Shown: positions 54,848 to 63,698, numbered from the stretch's first letter. The stretch is DNA of 64,000 nt from DASVNK01 sp036383895 (GCA_036383895.1 DASVNK010000016.1:51861-115860), one strand, 5' to 3'. The notes: generated from the letters alone by a model not told the origin. Program-made: numbers and translations.

Positions 54848-55117
54848 AAGCCGGGTGCCAGCAACCCTCAATCCGAGGGCATTCTTCAGCAACTCTGCGA
54901 AGCGCATGCACAAGTCTGCCCAAGGGTTCAAACAGTAGGTTCCCCGATGTACATTGCGAGTAGCTATACGAGCTTACTTCATAAGAGGGAATGCTGCATG
55001 GGCCCGAGACCATGAAGCGGACGTTTTTGGTGAACGCGTTCGTCAGGCACACCCGCCCGCCCATCACGGTCGAGCGGCTTCCATGTATTCGCATTTCCTG
55101 GAAGGGAGACAATCGTC
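54848..55117. other. Rest of the divergent gap between the AAA+ operon and the AraC-type gene
   Basis: The whole gap is 349 bases (54769-55117). Besides the direct repeat (54814-54847) nothing was identified. The plus-strand end carries a good ribosome-binding sequence (GGAAGGGAGA) ahead of the AraC start. Promoter boxes were not clear enough to place. Confidence 0.4.
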
Positions 55118-55516
55118 ATGGAAGATCGTGGACACGAACAATCAACAACGCCGTTCATCCCTCGGCTTGGACTGCATCGGTTCAACAGCGAGGTGAGTTG
55201 GGAGAAACTGGCCAAAGCTGCGCAATTCCGACCGCAAGCCTTGGCCGAGCTGTGCGGTGTTTCCATGCGAACACTTCAACGCTACTTCCGCGCGCGTTAC
55301 GATAAAACCGTCTCGGATTGGTTGCGCGACATGCGCCTGAACGAAGCGCTTAACTCACTTAAAGTCTCGGACAGTGTCAAAGAGGTCGCTTTCGACCTTG
55401 GCTATAAACAACCCTCACATTTCACGCGCGACTTCAAAAAGAAGTTCGGCGTGCCACCGCGCGATCTGATGACTAGGTCCAGCATGACCGTGGTGAAGGA
55501 TCATTCTGATCACTAG
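55118..55516 (+). CDS. AraC-type transcriptional regulator, DNA-binding domain only
   Basis: A 132-residue protein made almost only of the two helix-turn-helix AraC module: LAELCGVSMRTLQRYFRARY (first HTH, about 42-61), then VKEVAFDLGYKQPSHFTRDFKKKFGVPPRDL (second HTH and family signature, about 87-117). There is no sensor or cupin domain, so it may respond to its own level or to a partner protein. It is encoded divergently from the AAA+ operon across a gap carrying a 22-bp-period direct repeat, and is the best candidate regulator of that operon. Confidence 0.88.
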   Translation: MEDRGHEQSTTPFIPRLGLHRFNSEVSWEKLAKAAQFRPQALAELCGVSMRTLQRYFRARYDKTVSDWLRDMRLNEALNSLKVSDSVKEVAFDLGYKQPSHFTRDFKKKFGVPPRDLMTRSSMTVVKDHSDH

Positions 55517-55549
55517 AGACGCTGAAGGACATGGAGTCGCTAATTCTAG

Positions 55550-56473
55550 TTACGCGGCAAGTCTGAACAGCTTCCGCGCGTTCTCGAATAGTATCTTCCG
55601 ATCAACCGTTTTGTCCCCGGCATAATGTCGAACGGTGCTGAGGATTTCAGCGCCCAGGCACCCGGCGCCGCGTCCTTCTTTGTCCGAGCAGTCACTTCCA
55701 AAGAGCAATTTCTCCTGGTGTCGTTGAAGAAATGAACCGGTGAAATCGGGATCGCGGCGAAGCGCATTCAAACCTGAACCGGCCGAGAGGTCGCCAAAAA
55801 CATTTGGGTAGTCCGCCAGCCAGCGATCCGTCAGCCCGCCCGGCGTGACTTTGCCTTTCGGATACACCTCCCGGCGGTTGTAATTCTTGTCGATGTGGCC
55901 CCACCAGCTTTGGGCATGTCCGATGAAGATTACCGTGGGAAACTTCTCCAGCACTTTGTGGAACCGCTCCATCTCCATGTTGAAATCGCCGTCCCAAAAA
56001 TGAAGCAGAATCGGCACGCTGAAATCTTTGGCGATTCCAGCGATGCGGTCCAGGTAGGCTGAATCCGCCAGTATACGGAATTTTTGTTCGCCAATGCCGA
56101 TGGCGCCGCGATTCAAGTTCTGCCGAATAACCGCGTCTGCTTCCTTCAGATACGGAAGTTCGTTGGCGAAAAATGCGAATTCGCCCGGGTGCTTCTTCGC
56201 CACAGCCTGCACGCTCTCGTTCCCGCCACACTGCGCCTCCAGGCCGTAGTATCTCCCGGCGGGCAACAACACCGTCGTGGTAATTCCGAGCGTGCGCTGA
56301 TGTCGGATCAACTCCGCATCCGAACGGCCGGAGTAGTTCGTGTGCTGGTGTATATCAATAATCGGCTCGTCGACAGAACTTCCGCTCTTTAGCGGCGAAG
56401 GCGTTTTGCAGCCAGAGAGCCCGAACGCCATCGTGCCAACGATAAAAGCCCGACGTGAAACTGCCTCTCTCAT
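55550..56473 (-). CDS. Tat-lipoprotein amidohydrolase-2-type TIM barrel
   Basis: A 307-residue protein. ATG 56473 overlaps the stop of the response-regulator gene (ATGA) and yields a Tat lipoprotein signal (SRRAFIVGTMAFGLSGC). The mature domain is an amidohydrolase-type barrel: IIDIHQHTNYSGRSDAEL (H-x-H metal pair), LLHFWDGDFN, VIFIGHAQSWWG (metal-ligand His) and LFGSDCSDKEG near the end (aspartate). This resembles the amidohydrolase-2/COG2159 family acting on lactones or aromatic-type carboxylates. Substrate unknown. Co-translation with a single-domain response regulator is unusual. Confidence 0.82.
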   Translation of the reverse strand: MREAVSRRAFIVGTMAFGLSGCKTPSPLKSGSSVDEPIIDIHQHTNYSGRSDAELIRHQRTLGITTTVLLPAGRYYGLEAQCGGNESVQAVAKKHPGEFAFFANELPYLKEADAVIRQNLNRGAIGIGEQKFRILADSAYLDRIAGIAKDFSVPILLHFWDGDFNMEMERFHKVLEKFPTVIFIGHAQSWWGHIDKNYNRREVYPKGKVTPGGLTDRWLADYPNVFGDLSAGSGLNALRRDPDFTGSFLQRHQEKLLFGSDCSDKEGRGAGCLGAEILSTVRHYAGDKTVDRKILFENARKLFRLAA

Positions 56474-56910
56474 CGCACCGGCGATTGATTTAGCGCTCCC
56501 CAATACAATTGGAGCTGCTTCACAGTATCCAGCAGCGAATCGAACCCCACCGGTTTGACTAAATACGAGTTCGCGCCGAGGTCATAGGCCCGATTGATAT
56601 CCTGGTCGTGCTTGGAAGAGGTGAAGATGACCACCGGCAAGCGCTTCAATTCGGCATTCTCGCGAATCCATCCCAGCACTTCGAGCCCGCTCTTCCGCGG
56701 CATCTTTAAATCCAGCAACACGAGATTCGGCAGCGGGAATTGTTCGCGATTGGAAAACGATTCATCTCCCTTCAAGTAAGCCACTGCTTTGTCCCCATCT
56801 CCCACTGAGCGCAGTAGAACAGGCGCGTTGGATTTCTTAATCGCGCGTTCGACCAGCAGCACATCGTTGGGATCATCCTCCACGTGCAGAATCGTAAACG
56901 GTTGAATCAT
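56470..56910 (-). CDS. Single-domain response regulator
   Basis: A 146-residue receiver protein without an output domain: ILHVEDDPND (acidic D12-D13), LVLLDLKMPRKSG (phosphoacceptor D67), IFTSS (T97-S98) and VKPVGF (K119). The loop between beta-3 and alpha-3 is normal; residues 47-58 (KGDESFSNREQF) are a short insertion as in Rcp1-like regulators associated with phytochromes. The partner kinase is not in the window. Its stop overlaps the start of the amidohydrolase gene. Confidence 0.93.
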   Translation of the reverse strand: MIQPFTILHVEDDPNDVLLVERAIKKSNAPVLLRSVGDGDKAVAYLKGDESFSNREQFPLPNLVLLDLKMPRKSGLEVLGWIRENAELKRLPVVIFTSSKHDQDINRAYDLGANSYLVKPVGFDSLLDTVKQLQLYWGALNQSPVR

Positions 56911-57127
56911 TTGTGCGCGGCGGAATCTATCGCGGGTTCGCCGTTTTGGCCAACTCTCTTATCCAGCAACGTGCCCTTGGGACCTCAGGAGGCGGTTTGC
57001 GAATAAATCGGTTTGAGAACGCAATGCCGGGTAAGCACCGACCCGGTCTGCAGATTCATCCAAACCCCGATAGCGCCAAATCCCCCCTGAGGCGATAGTG
57101 CATAAATCCCAAGTCAGCTTTTAACTT

Positions 57128-57430
57128 ATGAGCACCGTAAGCCTTCGATATTTGGAAGACCGATTAAACCGTGAAGCTCCTGCCCTGCGCTGGAGTTGTG
57201 AACCGGTTTCGAACACCCAATGTGTTGCTGGCACGACCCTTCCTGAAGAAGTGCGGGTGCGCGCCAGCCGAGGGGGCGTTCCCGTGGAGGGTAGTCCCGT
57301 CTATCTCAGTGGAGAGTGCCTCCTTCGTTGGGGCTTGGATGCGTCCGCGAACCTCATCTACAACGAGTTGACCCCGTTCCACGCCGCTCAACGGAGCTTG
57401 GCGCGCGATTGGGACCGCCTCGCGGAATAA
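57128..57430 (+). CDS. Small protein of unknown function
   Basis: A 100-residue soluble protein (STVSLRYLEDRLNREAP, then VRVRASRGGVPVEGSPVYLSG, LRWGLDASANLIYNELTPF). It has no signal, no spans and no family I recognise. It ends shortly before a strong intrinsic terminator (57463-57485), which supports a real gene. The reverse strand also has an open frame (57164-57391), judged less likely. Confidence 0.55.
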   Translation: MSTVSLRYLEDRLNREAPALRWSCEPVSNTQCVAGTTLPEEVRVRASRGGVPVEGSPVYLSGECLLRWGLDASANLIYNELTPFHAAQRSLARDWDRLAE

Positions 57431-57462
57431 TTCGCCGATTCATTTTGCTGTTTATGCGAAGT

Positions 57463-57485
57463 GGGGCCGAAAGGCCCCTTTTTTT
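57463..57485 (+). terminator. Intrinsic terminator
   Basis: GGGGCC (57463-57468) and GGCCCC (57473-57478) form a perfect 6-bp GC stem around a GAAA tetraloop, then T7 (57479-57485). This textbook terminator lies 33 bases past the stop of the 100-residue gene and just before the MobA-ABC fusion gene. Confidence 0.85.
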
Positions 57486-57545
57486 CTCATCGCTAATGGC
57501 AGTTTTGGTTGGACTCTCACCGGGTTGTAACGATTCAGTTAGCGC

Positions 57546-58907
57546 GTGCGGCTACGGCGGAACACCACTATTGAACTGACTGTTTTTATCCTCGCGGGCG
57601 GCGAGAGCACCCGCATGGGACACGATAAGGCGCGTTTGCCGCTGGGTAACAGAAGCTTCCTTCAAGTTATCACGGAATCCGCTCGCGCGCTCGGCGTTCC
57701 AGTCGAGGTCATCTTCGACGATGTTTTGCCTCGCTGCGGTCCCATCGGCGGAATAGCCACCGCTTTCGCGCGTTATCGTTTCAAATCAGCTTTGTTCCTC
57801 TCCTGCGATATGCCGCTGATTTCCGCGGAGGTGCTTACGGCGATCGTTGCTGAATTTGCCCGCCACCGTCGACCAATCTTCACTACCATCAAGGGCCGGG
57901 CAGGGTTTCCATTCATCATTTCCAACCAAGATCGCCTCGTTGTTCAAAAGCAAATCACTCAACAACGCTTTCCGCTTCAGGAGTTAAGCACCGCGTTGGA
58001 CGCCACCACCTTCATTCCGAGCGGCGATGCAACCGAGTTGCTTAATGTAAACACTCCCGCCGATTACAAGCGCGCGCTCAAAATATGGACCGACCGGCGC
58101 AAGAGCGACGCGGTCCTCGAGGTGCGTAATCTCATGATTCGCCGCGGATCCACTCACCTGCTCAGTGGCTTCTCCTGGAAAGTTCAGCGCGGCGAACATT
58201 GGGCCGTTCTCGGGCCAAACGGCTGCGGAAAGACCTCCTTGTTCTCCGCGCTTCTCGGATACCTCGCTCCCACCGCCGGCGATGTCTTTGTGCTCGGCGA
58301 GGAATTCGGTAATTCCGATTGGCCGCAATTGCGAAAGAAGATCGGTTTGGTCAGCTCCAGCGTTCGGCAAATGATGGCCGAATCCGAGCCGGCCTGGATC
58401 ACCGTCGCCAGCGGCAAGTACGCCATGATCGATTTCTGGGGCACTCCGAAACGTTCCGACCGCGCGCAAGCAATGCGAATTCTGCGCGAAACCGAAGCCG
58501 ACTATCTCGCCGATCGCCCGTGGAGCGTTTTGTCGCAAGGTGAACGACAGCGTGTCCTCATCGGCCGCGCTTTGATGGGCCGCCCCGCATTGTTGATCCT
58601 GGACGAACCCTGCGCCGGGTTGGATCCCGCCGCGCGCGAACATTTCCTCGATTTCCTCGAGCGGCTCGGCCGCAGGAAACATGCCCCCTGTCTCGTGCTC
58701 GTGACGCATCACGTCGAGGAGATCATGCCCGTCTTCTCTCACGCGCTGATCATGAAACGCGCTGGCGGCAAACTGGCCGAAGGGCGCATTCCCGAAACCC
58801 TGAATTCGCGAGCCATGTCCGAAGCGTTCGGTGCCCCAATGTCCCTAAAGAAATCCCGCGGCCGATATTCACTCAAGGTTCAGAGTAATCCGCGCGTCAT
58901 CATTTAA
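57546..58907 (+). CDS. Fusion of MobA-like nucleotidyltransferase and ABC ATPase
   Basis: A 453-residue protein starting at a GTG (57546). Residues about 12-180 are a molybdenum-cofactor guanylyltransferase-type domain: LAGGESTRMGHDKA (nucleotide loop), RCGPIGGI, SCDMPLI (metal D88) and LLNVNTPADY. Residues about 190-440 are an ABC ATPase of ModF/ZnuC-like type: Walker A GPNGCGKT (223-230), signature LSQGE (329-333), Walker B ALLILDE (348-354) and H-loop T387-H388-H389. MobA attaches GMP or a related nucleotide to molybdopterin. The fusion links cofactor maturation with an ATPase, without any permease gene beside it. It would be cytoplasmic. Confidence 0.85.
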   Translation: MRLRRNTTIELTVFILAGGESTRMGHDKARLPLGNRSFLQVITESARALGVPVEVIFDDVLPRCGPIGGIATAFARYRFKSALFLSCDMPLISAEVLTAIVAEFARHRRPIFTTIKGRAGFPFIISNQDRLVVQKQITQQRFPLQELSTALDATTFIPSGDATELLNVNTPADYKRALKIWTDRRKSDAVLEVRNLMIRRGSTHLLSGFSWKVQRGEHWAVLGPNGCGKTSLFSALLGYLAPTAGDVFVLGEEFGNSDWPQLRKKIGLVSSSVRQMMAESEPAWITVASGKYAMIDFWGTPKRSDRAQAMRILRETEADYLADRPWSVLSQGERQRVLIGRALMGRPALLILDEPCAGLDPAAREHFLDFLERLGRRKHAPCLVLVTHHVEEIMPVFSHALIMKRAGGKLAEGRIPETLNSRAMSEAFGAPMSLKKSRGRYSLKVQSNPRVII

Positions 58908-58980
58908 CGTCGCACGATCACCCACCGCCCAACTATTTACTTTTGCCCAGCGCAGTTTTGATGAAGCTTCTGCGGAAGCT

Positions 58981-60537
58981 GTGACCGTCGAACGAAAATT
59001 CCTGACCGCAGGGACGAAACTGCTTCTCTCATTTCTTTTCGCGCTAACTCTCGCTTCCGCGGCGGAGCCTTTGCCATCGTCTGCGATTTCCGGCGTCAGC
59101 GATGAAGTCATTGCGCGCGCCGCCTGTTCCGCTTGTCACCTTTTTCCAGACCCCAGGCTGCTCGATCGAACCATTTGGCCACAGCACATTTTTCCGAAAA
59201 TGCGCATGTACATGGGCATGGACAAAGTCGATTTGGACGCCTCGGACGACGCGCAGCGCCTGACTAAAGCCGGCTTCTTCCCGGCTGCGCCGATGATCCC
59301 CGAATCAAGCTGGCAACGAATCACAAATTGGTACATGGCCAAAGCGCCCGCACCTACCAACACCCCGTCCCGCAACGAATCCATCCCAGTCGGAATGCAA
59401 AACTTCAAGGTGCTCGCGCCCAAAGGCCGCCGAACCCCGCCCCTCACGACCATGGTCCAGTTCGACGCAAAAGAGCGCGTCCTTTTTTGTGCCGATGCCA
59501 ACGCCCAGACCCTCGACGTCCTGTCCCCCGAAGGCGAACTCCTGAGCGGTTCCTCGGTCGGAAACATTCTCACATCCTTCAAGCGTTCGGGCACAAACTT
59601 CTTCGCCACCGGCATCGGGCACTTCTTCCCAAAAGAAGAACCGCGCGGCCAGGTCATGATTTTTCGTCAAACGGAGCGTGGACTGGAGCGAAACGTCATC
59701 TTCAGTGATTTGCCCCGCGCCGCGCATATCGAACCGGCCGATTTTAACGAAGACGGCAAAACCGATTTCGCCCTTTCCATGTTCGGTTTTTTGACCGGCC
59801 GTTTTTCCTGGTTCGAGAACGAGGGCGAGAACAAGTTCAAAGAGCACATCCTCTTCGCGAAACCCGGCGCCGTCGAATCCGTCGCGCACGACTTCAATAA
59901 GGACGGCCACCTGGATATCGCGGTGCTCTTCGGCCAGGAAACTGACGGTATGTTTCTCTTCACCAATGATGGGAAAGGTAACTTCAAGCAATCGGACATC
60001 TTTCGTCGTTCCCCCACCTACGGCCACGCCGACTTCGAATTGGCAGACTTCAATAAAGACGGCGAGATGGACATTCTCGTCGCCAACGGAGACAACGGAG
60101 ATTACGAATCACCGCCCAAGCCATACCACGGCGTCCGCATCTATCTCAACAAATCCGGCAAATTCGCAGAAGCATTCTTCTTCCCGCAACACGGTGCCTT
60201 CAAAGCCGTCGCGCGCGACTTCGATAACGACGGTGACCTCGATATCGCCTCCGCGTCGTTTTTTCCCGATTACGAAAAGTCGCCGCGCGAAAGTTTTGTC
60301 ATGCTGGAAAACCTGGGCGACTTGAAGTTCAAGCCCTCCACCTTTCGGGAATGTATCTCGGGACGCTGGGTCACCATGGATGCTGCCGATTTTGATTCAG
60401 ACGGCGATATCGACCTGGCTCTCGGCTCCATGATCCGCATGCCCACCATCGTCCCGGACTTCCTCAAGGAAATGTGGGAAAAGCAAAGTCCCTCAGTGCT
60501 GCTCCTCATCAACCAGCTCAAGCAACCGACCAAATAG
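58981..60537 (+). CDS. Exported FG-GAP repeat protein with a cytochrome c-type site
   Basis: A 518-residue secreted protein starting at GTG 58981. The signal region is hydrophobic (LLLSFLFALTLASAAE). A heme-type site C49-S-A-C52-H53 in AACSACHLFPDP follows closely and resembles cytochromes of PVC FG-GAP proteins. Residues about 190-500 form a beta-propeller of FG-GAP/VCBS repeats with D-x-N-x-D-G loops: DFNEDGKTD, DFNKDGHLD, DFNKDGEMD, DFDNDGDLD and DFDSDGDID. Calcium probably binds these loops. Function is unknown; a secreted electron-transfer or surface-binding role is inferred. It is 74 bases downstream of the MobA-ABC gene. Confidence 0.85.
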   Translation: MTVERKFLTAGTKLLLSFLFALTLASAAEPLPSSAISGVSDEVIARAACSACHLFPDPRLLDRTIWPQHIFPKMRMYMGMDKVDLDASDDAQRLTKAGFFPAAPMIPESSWQRITNWYMAKAPAPTNTPSRNESIPVGMQNFKVLAPKGRRTPPLTTMVQFDAKERVLFCADANAQTLDVLSPEGELLSGSSVGNILTSFKRSGTNFFATGIGHFFPKEEPRGQVMIFRQTERGLERNVIFSDLPRAAHIEPADFNEDGKTDFALSMFGFLTGRFSWFENEGENKFKEHILFAKPGAVESVAHDFNKDGHLDIAVLFGQETDGMFLFTNDGKGNFKQSDIFRRSPTYGHADFELADFNKDGEMDILVANGDNGDYESPPKPYHGVRIYLNKSGKFAEAFFFPQHGAFKAVARDFDNDGDLDIASASFFPDYEKSPRESFVMLENLGDLKFKPSTFRECISGRWVTMDAADFDSDGDIDLALGSMIRMPTIVPDFLKEMWEKQSPSVLLLINQLKQPTK

Positions 60538-60538
60538 A

Positions 60539-60563
60539 AGCGGCTCGATGCTTTCGAGCCGCT
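60539..60563. terminator. Bidirectional hairpin between convergent genes
   Basis: Perfect 10-bp arms AGCGGCTCGA (60539-60548) and TCGAGCCGCT (60554-60563) around TGCTT, directly after the FG-GAP stop. On the minus strand TCTATTT follows, so it probably ends the GH140-like transcript as well. Confidence 0.55.
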
Positions 60564-60586
60564 CACCCTCAGGATTCTTTCAAATT

Positions 60587-62002
60587 CTAGAAAAGCGCCT
60601 TCGACCCAGGTTTCGGATACTTCTTCTGCGCATCGTCCAGCACCAAAACCCAATCGAGCATCTCCCCCGCTGCGGGCGGATTGAACTCGCGCGTCCCTTT
60701 ATTCTCGAACGTGCCGATCTCCTCGGCCTTTCCTGTCCGCGGATCGTACCACCACGCCTTCACCTTCGCTCCCTTGATCGCCTCCATCTTCACTGAGAAC
60801 TTCCTGCCCACCGGCACATAAACCATCGCGTAAGTTCCTTCCTCATCCCGTGTCGCCACCAGCCGCTTCAACCCGGCGCCCGGAATCGAAGTCGCCACTT
60901 TATCGGTCACGATCAAGCTGTCGTCCGGTATGCGCGTCAGGAACGGGCGCGACTCAATCAGCTTCCGCCCAAACTGCATTTGCCCGGCGCCCGGCTGCTC
61001 AATCGCCTGGTCCCACGGCATCAGCGGCGCATTGATCGGCGCCTTCCCCTCCGAATACATCTGCCAGACAGAGTGATGTCCGTACGTGTGGCCGAATGCT
61101 CCGGTAAACAAATTCCAATACAACGGCCGTCGCACATCCGCCGCCACCGAGTGCCCAAGCTCCTTCGCATTAAATGAAATCGGATGGTCCTCATAGATCG
61201 GCTCGCCATCCATGATCGGTTTAATCGGCGTGCGATCATAATCTTCCTTCGTCTGGTTATAACGCGCGTTGAACTCCGTCACATGCCCGTTCTGGCGCAT
61301 GTTGAAATCGAGCCATCCCTCGTCATGGAACCACTGCGCCGATCCATTTCCACCCGGCGGATGAAACGTCATCAAGTGATTTCCGTCGTCGCCCGCCCGC
61401 AGCCCCTTCGCCATCGCGCGAATGATTTCCTTATGTTCGTCACTTTCAATAGGCCGATCTCCACCCAGCACCCAAATGATTGCCTTCTCCTTGTAACGTT
61501 CGCCCAGCCACCGGCCATACTTCTCCGCATTTTCCTTGTTGAAGATCACCTTCGATTCCTTCGCCCATTTCGGATTCCACTTGTCGCCCCACGTCGGCAG
61601 AAACCCAATCGTCAACCCCAGCCTCTCCGCTTTGTTCACGATATAATCCACATGATCCCAATAATCGTTCTGCGGTCCATCCTTCACCTCCGGCTTCGCA
61701 GGATCGTTATCAATCAGCGGTCGATGCCCATACGGATTCGGGTCGTTCAACCCATTTAATTCCGCCAGCGCCACTGCCTGGATCACCGTGAATCCTTTCT
61801 TCGCCCGATCCTCCAGATATTTGTCCGCCTGTTCTCGATTCAATCGGTGAAACAATTCCCACGCCGTATCACCGAGATAAAAGAACGGCTTCCCCTCCGC
61901 CGTCACCAGAAACCGTTTGTTCTCGCTGATCTTTAATTTCGGCGCAGCCCAGCACGATCCCACCACCGCCAATGCACAAATGAATGATGCAGCCTTTATC
62001 AT
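60587..62002 (-). CDS. DUF4038 glycoside hydrolase-like protein (GH140, apiosidase-like)
   Basis: A 471-residue secreted protein with signal peptide MIKAASFICALAVVGSCWA. DUF4038: LKISENKRFLVTAEGKPFFYLGDTAWELFHRL, KKGFTVIQAVALAELNG, NDYWDHVDYIVNKAERLGLTIGFLPTWGDKWN, and a C-terminal beta domain (VKAWWYDPRTGKAEEIGTFENKG) typical of the associated collagen-binding-type domain. The family includes apiosidases acting on pectin (RG-II). Actual substrate not proven. It is downstream of a prepilin-like gene by 10 bases and under the likely control of the FadR-type regulator. Confidence 0.85.
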   Translation of the reverse strand: MIKAASFICALAVVGSCWAAPKLKISENKRFLVTAEGKPFFYLGDTAWELFHRLNREQADKYLEDRAKKGFTVIQAVALAELNGLNDPNPYGHRPLIDNDPAKPEVKDGPQNDYWDHVDYIVNKAERLGLTIGFLPTWGDKWNPKWAKESKVIFNKENAEKYGRWLGERYKEKAIIWVLGGDRPIESDEHKEIIRAMAKGLRAGDDGNHLMTFHPPGGNGSAQWFHDEGWLDFNMRQNGHVTEFNARYNQTKEDYDRTPIKPIMDGEPIYEDHPISFNAKELGHSVAADVRRPLYWNLFTGAFGHTYGHHSVWQMYSEGKAPINAPLMPWDQAIEQPGAGQMQFGRKLIESRPFLTRIPDDSLIVTDKVATSIPGAGLKRLVATRDEEGTYAMVYVPVGRKFSVKMEAIKGAKVKAWWYDPRTGKAEEIGTFENKGTREFNPPAAGEMLDWVLVLDDAQKKYPKPGSKALF

Positions 62003-62012
62003 AATAAAATCC

Positions 62013-62810
62013 TTAGCGAGCCGGGGATGCGATGCGATTTGTCATCCACTGAAAGTCGCTCAACTCCGCCTTCGGCAACCATCCGATATCGTTTGGAACG
62101 ACTTCCGCTCCGCGCCTTTTGAAGCCATCTATCTTCGAGCGCCACCGTTTGATCTCCGCATGACCATCGGCAAAGCTGAATCCCGCTGCATTCCCATGCC
62201 TTCCGGACGGCGCATCCAGCCACTTCTGGTTGCCGTAGGCTCGAAGATTGTCGAAAGGGAAGAAATGCGAGTCGTTGATGCTGTTTTCGTGCTCATCGAC
62301 CAGCACGTAAATCTCGGCTGGGGCATGCATGTCGCTATACTTGCGCAGCACTTTTAAGTGATTGTTTCGAATTACCCACTGGGTATCGGTGGCCCCCAGG
62401 TACGCGTTCATCGCGTAGCTGCGATTCCGAAGCAAGAGCTTCCCTCCGCTCCGCAATCCCGCGATATCTGCTGGACAGCGAAAAACTTCTTTCGATCGCA
62501 GATACTTGAACGTCGGACTGTTCGTAATGAACCGATCATCCACCGCTTCCGGAACACTATAAACGTTCCCTTCGCTCCACGCCGGCGCAATCGCGCTTTT
62601 GTTCGGTCCCAGCGCGATATCAGAGTTGTCATCGGCATAAAGAATATGCGCCAGGCCCAGTTGCTTATCGTTGCTCATGCAACGCATCCCGTTCGCTTTC
62701 AATTTCGCTTTCGCCAGCGCCGGCAGCAGCATGCTCGCGAGGATCGCTATAATCGCGATCACCACCAGCAACTCGATCAGCGTAAAACCGCAAACAGTTT
62801 TTCTCCGCAT
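62013..62810 (-). CDS. Prepilin-type N-terminal methylation protein (pseudopilin-like)
   Basis: A 265-residue protein with a class III signal: RRKTVCG, then FTLIELLVVIAIIAILASMLLPALAKAK, the prepilin peptidase cleavage site and hydrophobic helix. The globular part has SNDKQLGLAHILYADDN and ends with SFADGHAEIKRW, the 'ADGH' motif typical of the very abundant pilin-like proteins of Planctomycetes and Verrucomicrobia. These are probably periplasmic or surface pseudopilins. It sits between the GntR regulator and the GH140-like gene, all on the minus strand. Confidence 0.9.
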   Translation of the reverse strand: MRRKTVCGFTLIELLVVIAIIAILASMLLPALAKAKLKANGMRCMSNDKQLGLAHILYADDNSDIALGPNKSAIAPAWSEGNVYSVPEAVDDRFITNSPTFKYLRSKEVFRCPADIAGLRSGGKLLLRNRSYAMNAYLGATDTQWVIRNNHLKVLRKYSDMHAPAEIYVLVDEHENSINDSHFFPFDNLRAYGNQKWLDAPSGRHGNAAGFSFADGHAEIKRWRSKIDGFKRRGAEVVPNDIGWLPKAELSDFQWMTNRIASPAR

Positions 62811-62849
62811 ATTCGTATTCCTCTCCTGGTCTTTTTGTGAGAACGCGCG

Positions 62850-63602
62850 TTAATCCCTTTTCTTGTTAACTCCGCCGTGCTTTCCACTCTTTTGCGGTTC
62901 AAGCGCCGCCGCCTGCAGCATCGTTTCCTCGGATTCCGCCAAATGCTCTTCCATCGCGCGCCGCGCACCCGCCGCGCTCCCGGCGCTCACCTGGTCCAGG
63001 ATGCGCCGGTGAAACATGTAAGCGCGCTCCGGCGTGCCAGCCACGGCGAAGCCCACTTCACGCACTTTCCTGAGCACCTCCGCTAACGAGTCCAGCAAGA
63101 CCGAATACAATTCATTCTGCGTTGCGCGCGCCAGCGCCGCGTGGAAAGCCACGTCCCACTCCACGAACTGGCCTTGGTCCGTTTTCGCACCCGTCCGGTC
63201 TTCCAGGATCTGCTCGAGCGCATCGAGATCTTTGCTTGTGCGCCGCATCGCCGCCAAACCAGCGATCTCCACCTCCAGCGTCCGCCGTACTTCCAGCACC
63301 TTCTTGTGATCCAGTTCGTGATGATTTCCTCTCAGCAGAAGGGAGAGCGGTTGCGAGACCGATTGGATCGATGGCGAAGAAACCGTCGTGCCATGCCCTT
63401 GGCGCACCTGGACCAATCCGCGCGCCGACAGCGAACGAATCGCCTCCCGCACCACCGTTCGGCTAACGTGAAACCGTTCAGCCAGTTCCCGCTCGGCCGG
63501 CAGCTTATCGCCCGGTCGCAGCAGTTCCTCGGTGATTAACCGTTCCACTTTCTCCACTACGCGCGCCGTGAGCGTTTCGTCTCGTTCGATCGCTTCAAAC
63601 AT
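62850..63602 (-). CDS. FadR-type GntR transcriptional regulator (FCD domain)
   Basis: A 250-residue regulator. The winged HTH (about 8-76) has LLRPGDKLPAERELAERFHVSRTVVREAIRSLSARGLV. The FCD ligand domain (about 95-235) includes RRTLEVEIAGLAAMRRTS, DVAFHAALARATQN (metal-binding-type D/H) and HRRILDQVSAGSAAGARRAMEEHL. FCD regulators sense small carboxylates or sugar acids. A TGGTAT-N6-ATACCA palindrome lies 15 bases upstream of its start (63617-63634) and probably is its own operator. Downstream genes 62013 and 60587 on the same strand may be its regulon. Confidence 0.93.
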   Translation of the reverse strand: MFEAIERDETLTARVVEKVERLITEELLRPGDKLPAERELAERFHVSRTVVREAIRSLSARGLVQVRQGHGTTVSSPSIQSVSQPLSLLLRGNHHELDHKKVLEVRRTLEVEIAGLAAMRRTSKDLDALEQILEDRTGAKTDQGQFVEWDVAFHAALARATQNELYSVLLDSLAEVLRKVREVGFAVAGTPERAYMFHRRILDQVSAGSAAGARRAMEEHLAESEETMLQAAALEPQKSGKHGGVNKKRD

Positions 63603-63616
63603 CGGGAAGTAACCAG

Positions 63617-63634
63617 TGGTATATCATCATACCA
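63617..63634. promoter_or_regulatory. Palindromic candidate operator of the FadR-type regulator
   Basis: TGGTAT (63617-63622) and ATACCA (63629-63634) are perfect complements with a 6-base spacer. FadR/UxuR-type GntR proteins bind TGGT...ACCA half-sites, so this is a likely autoregulatory site located 15 bases before the start codon at 63602. Confidence 0.6.
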
Positions 63635-63698
63635 GTCTCCCCGGCAACTCTTTTCACTCACTCCGTAGGGCAGAGGCTTTGATTAGAAAGGAGGTGAG

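Noticed and set aside
57164..57391. Minus-strand frame inside the 57128 gene
   Set aside because: The plus-strand frame has the better context, ending just before a strong intrinsic terminator.
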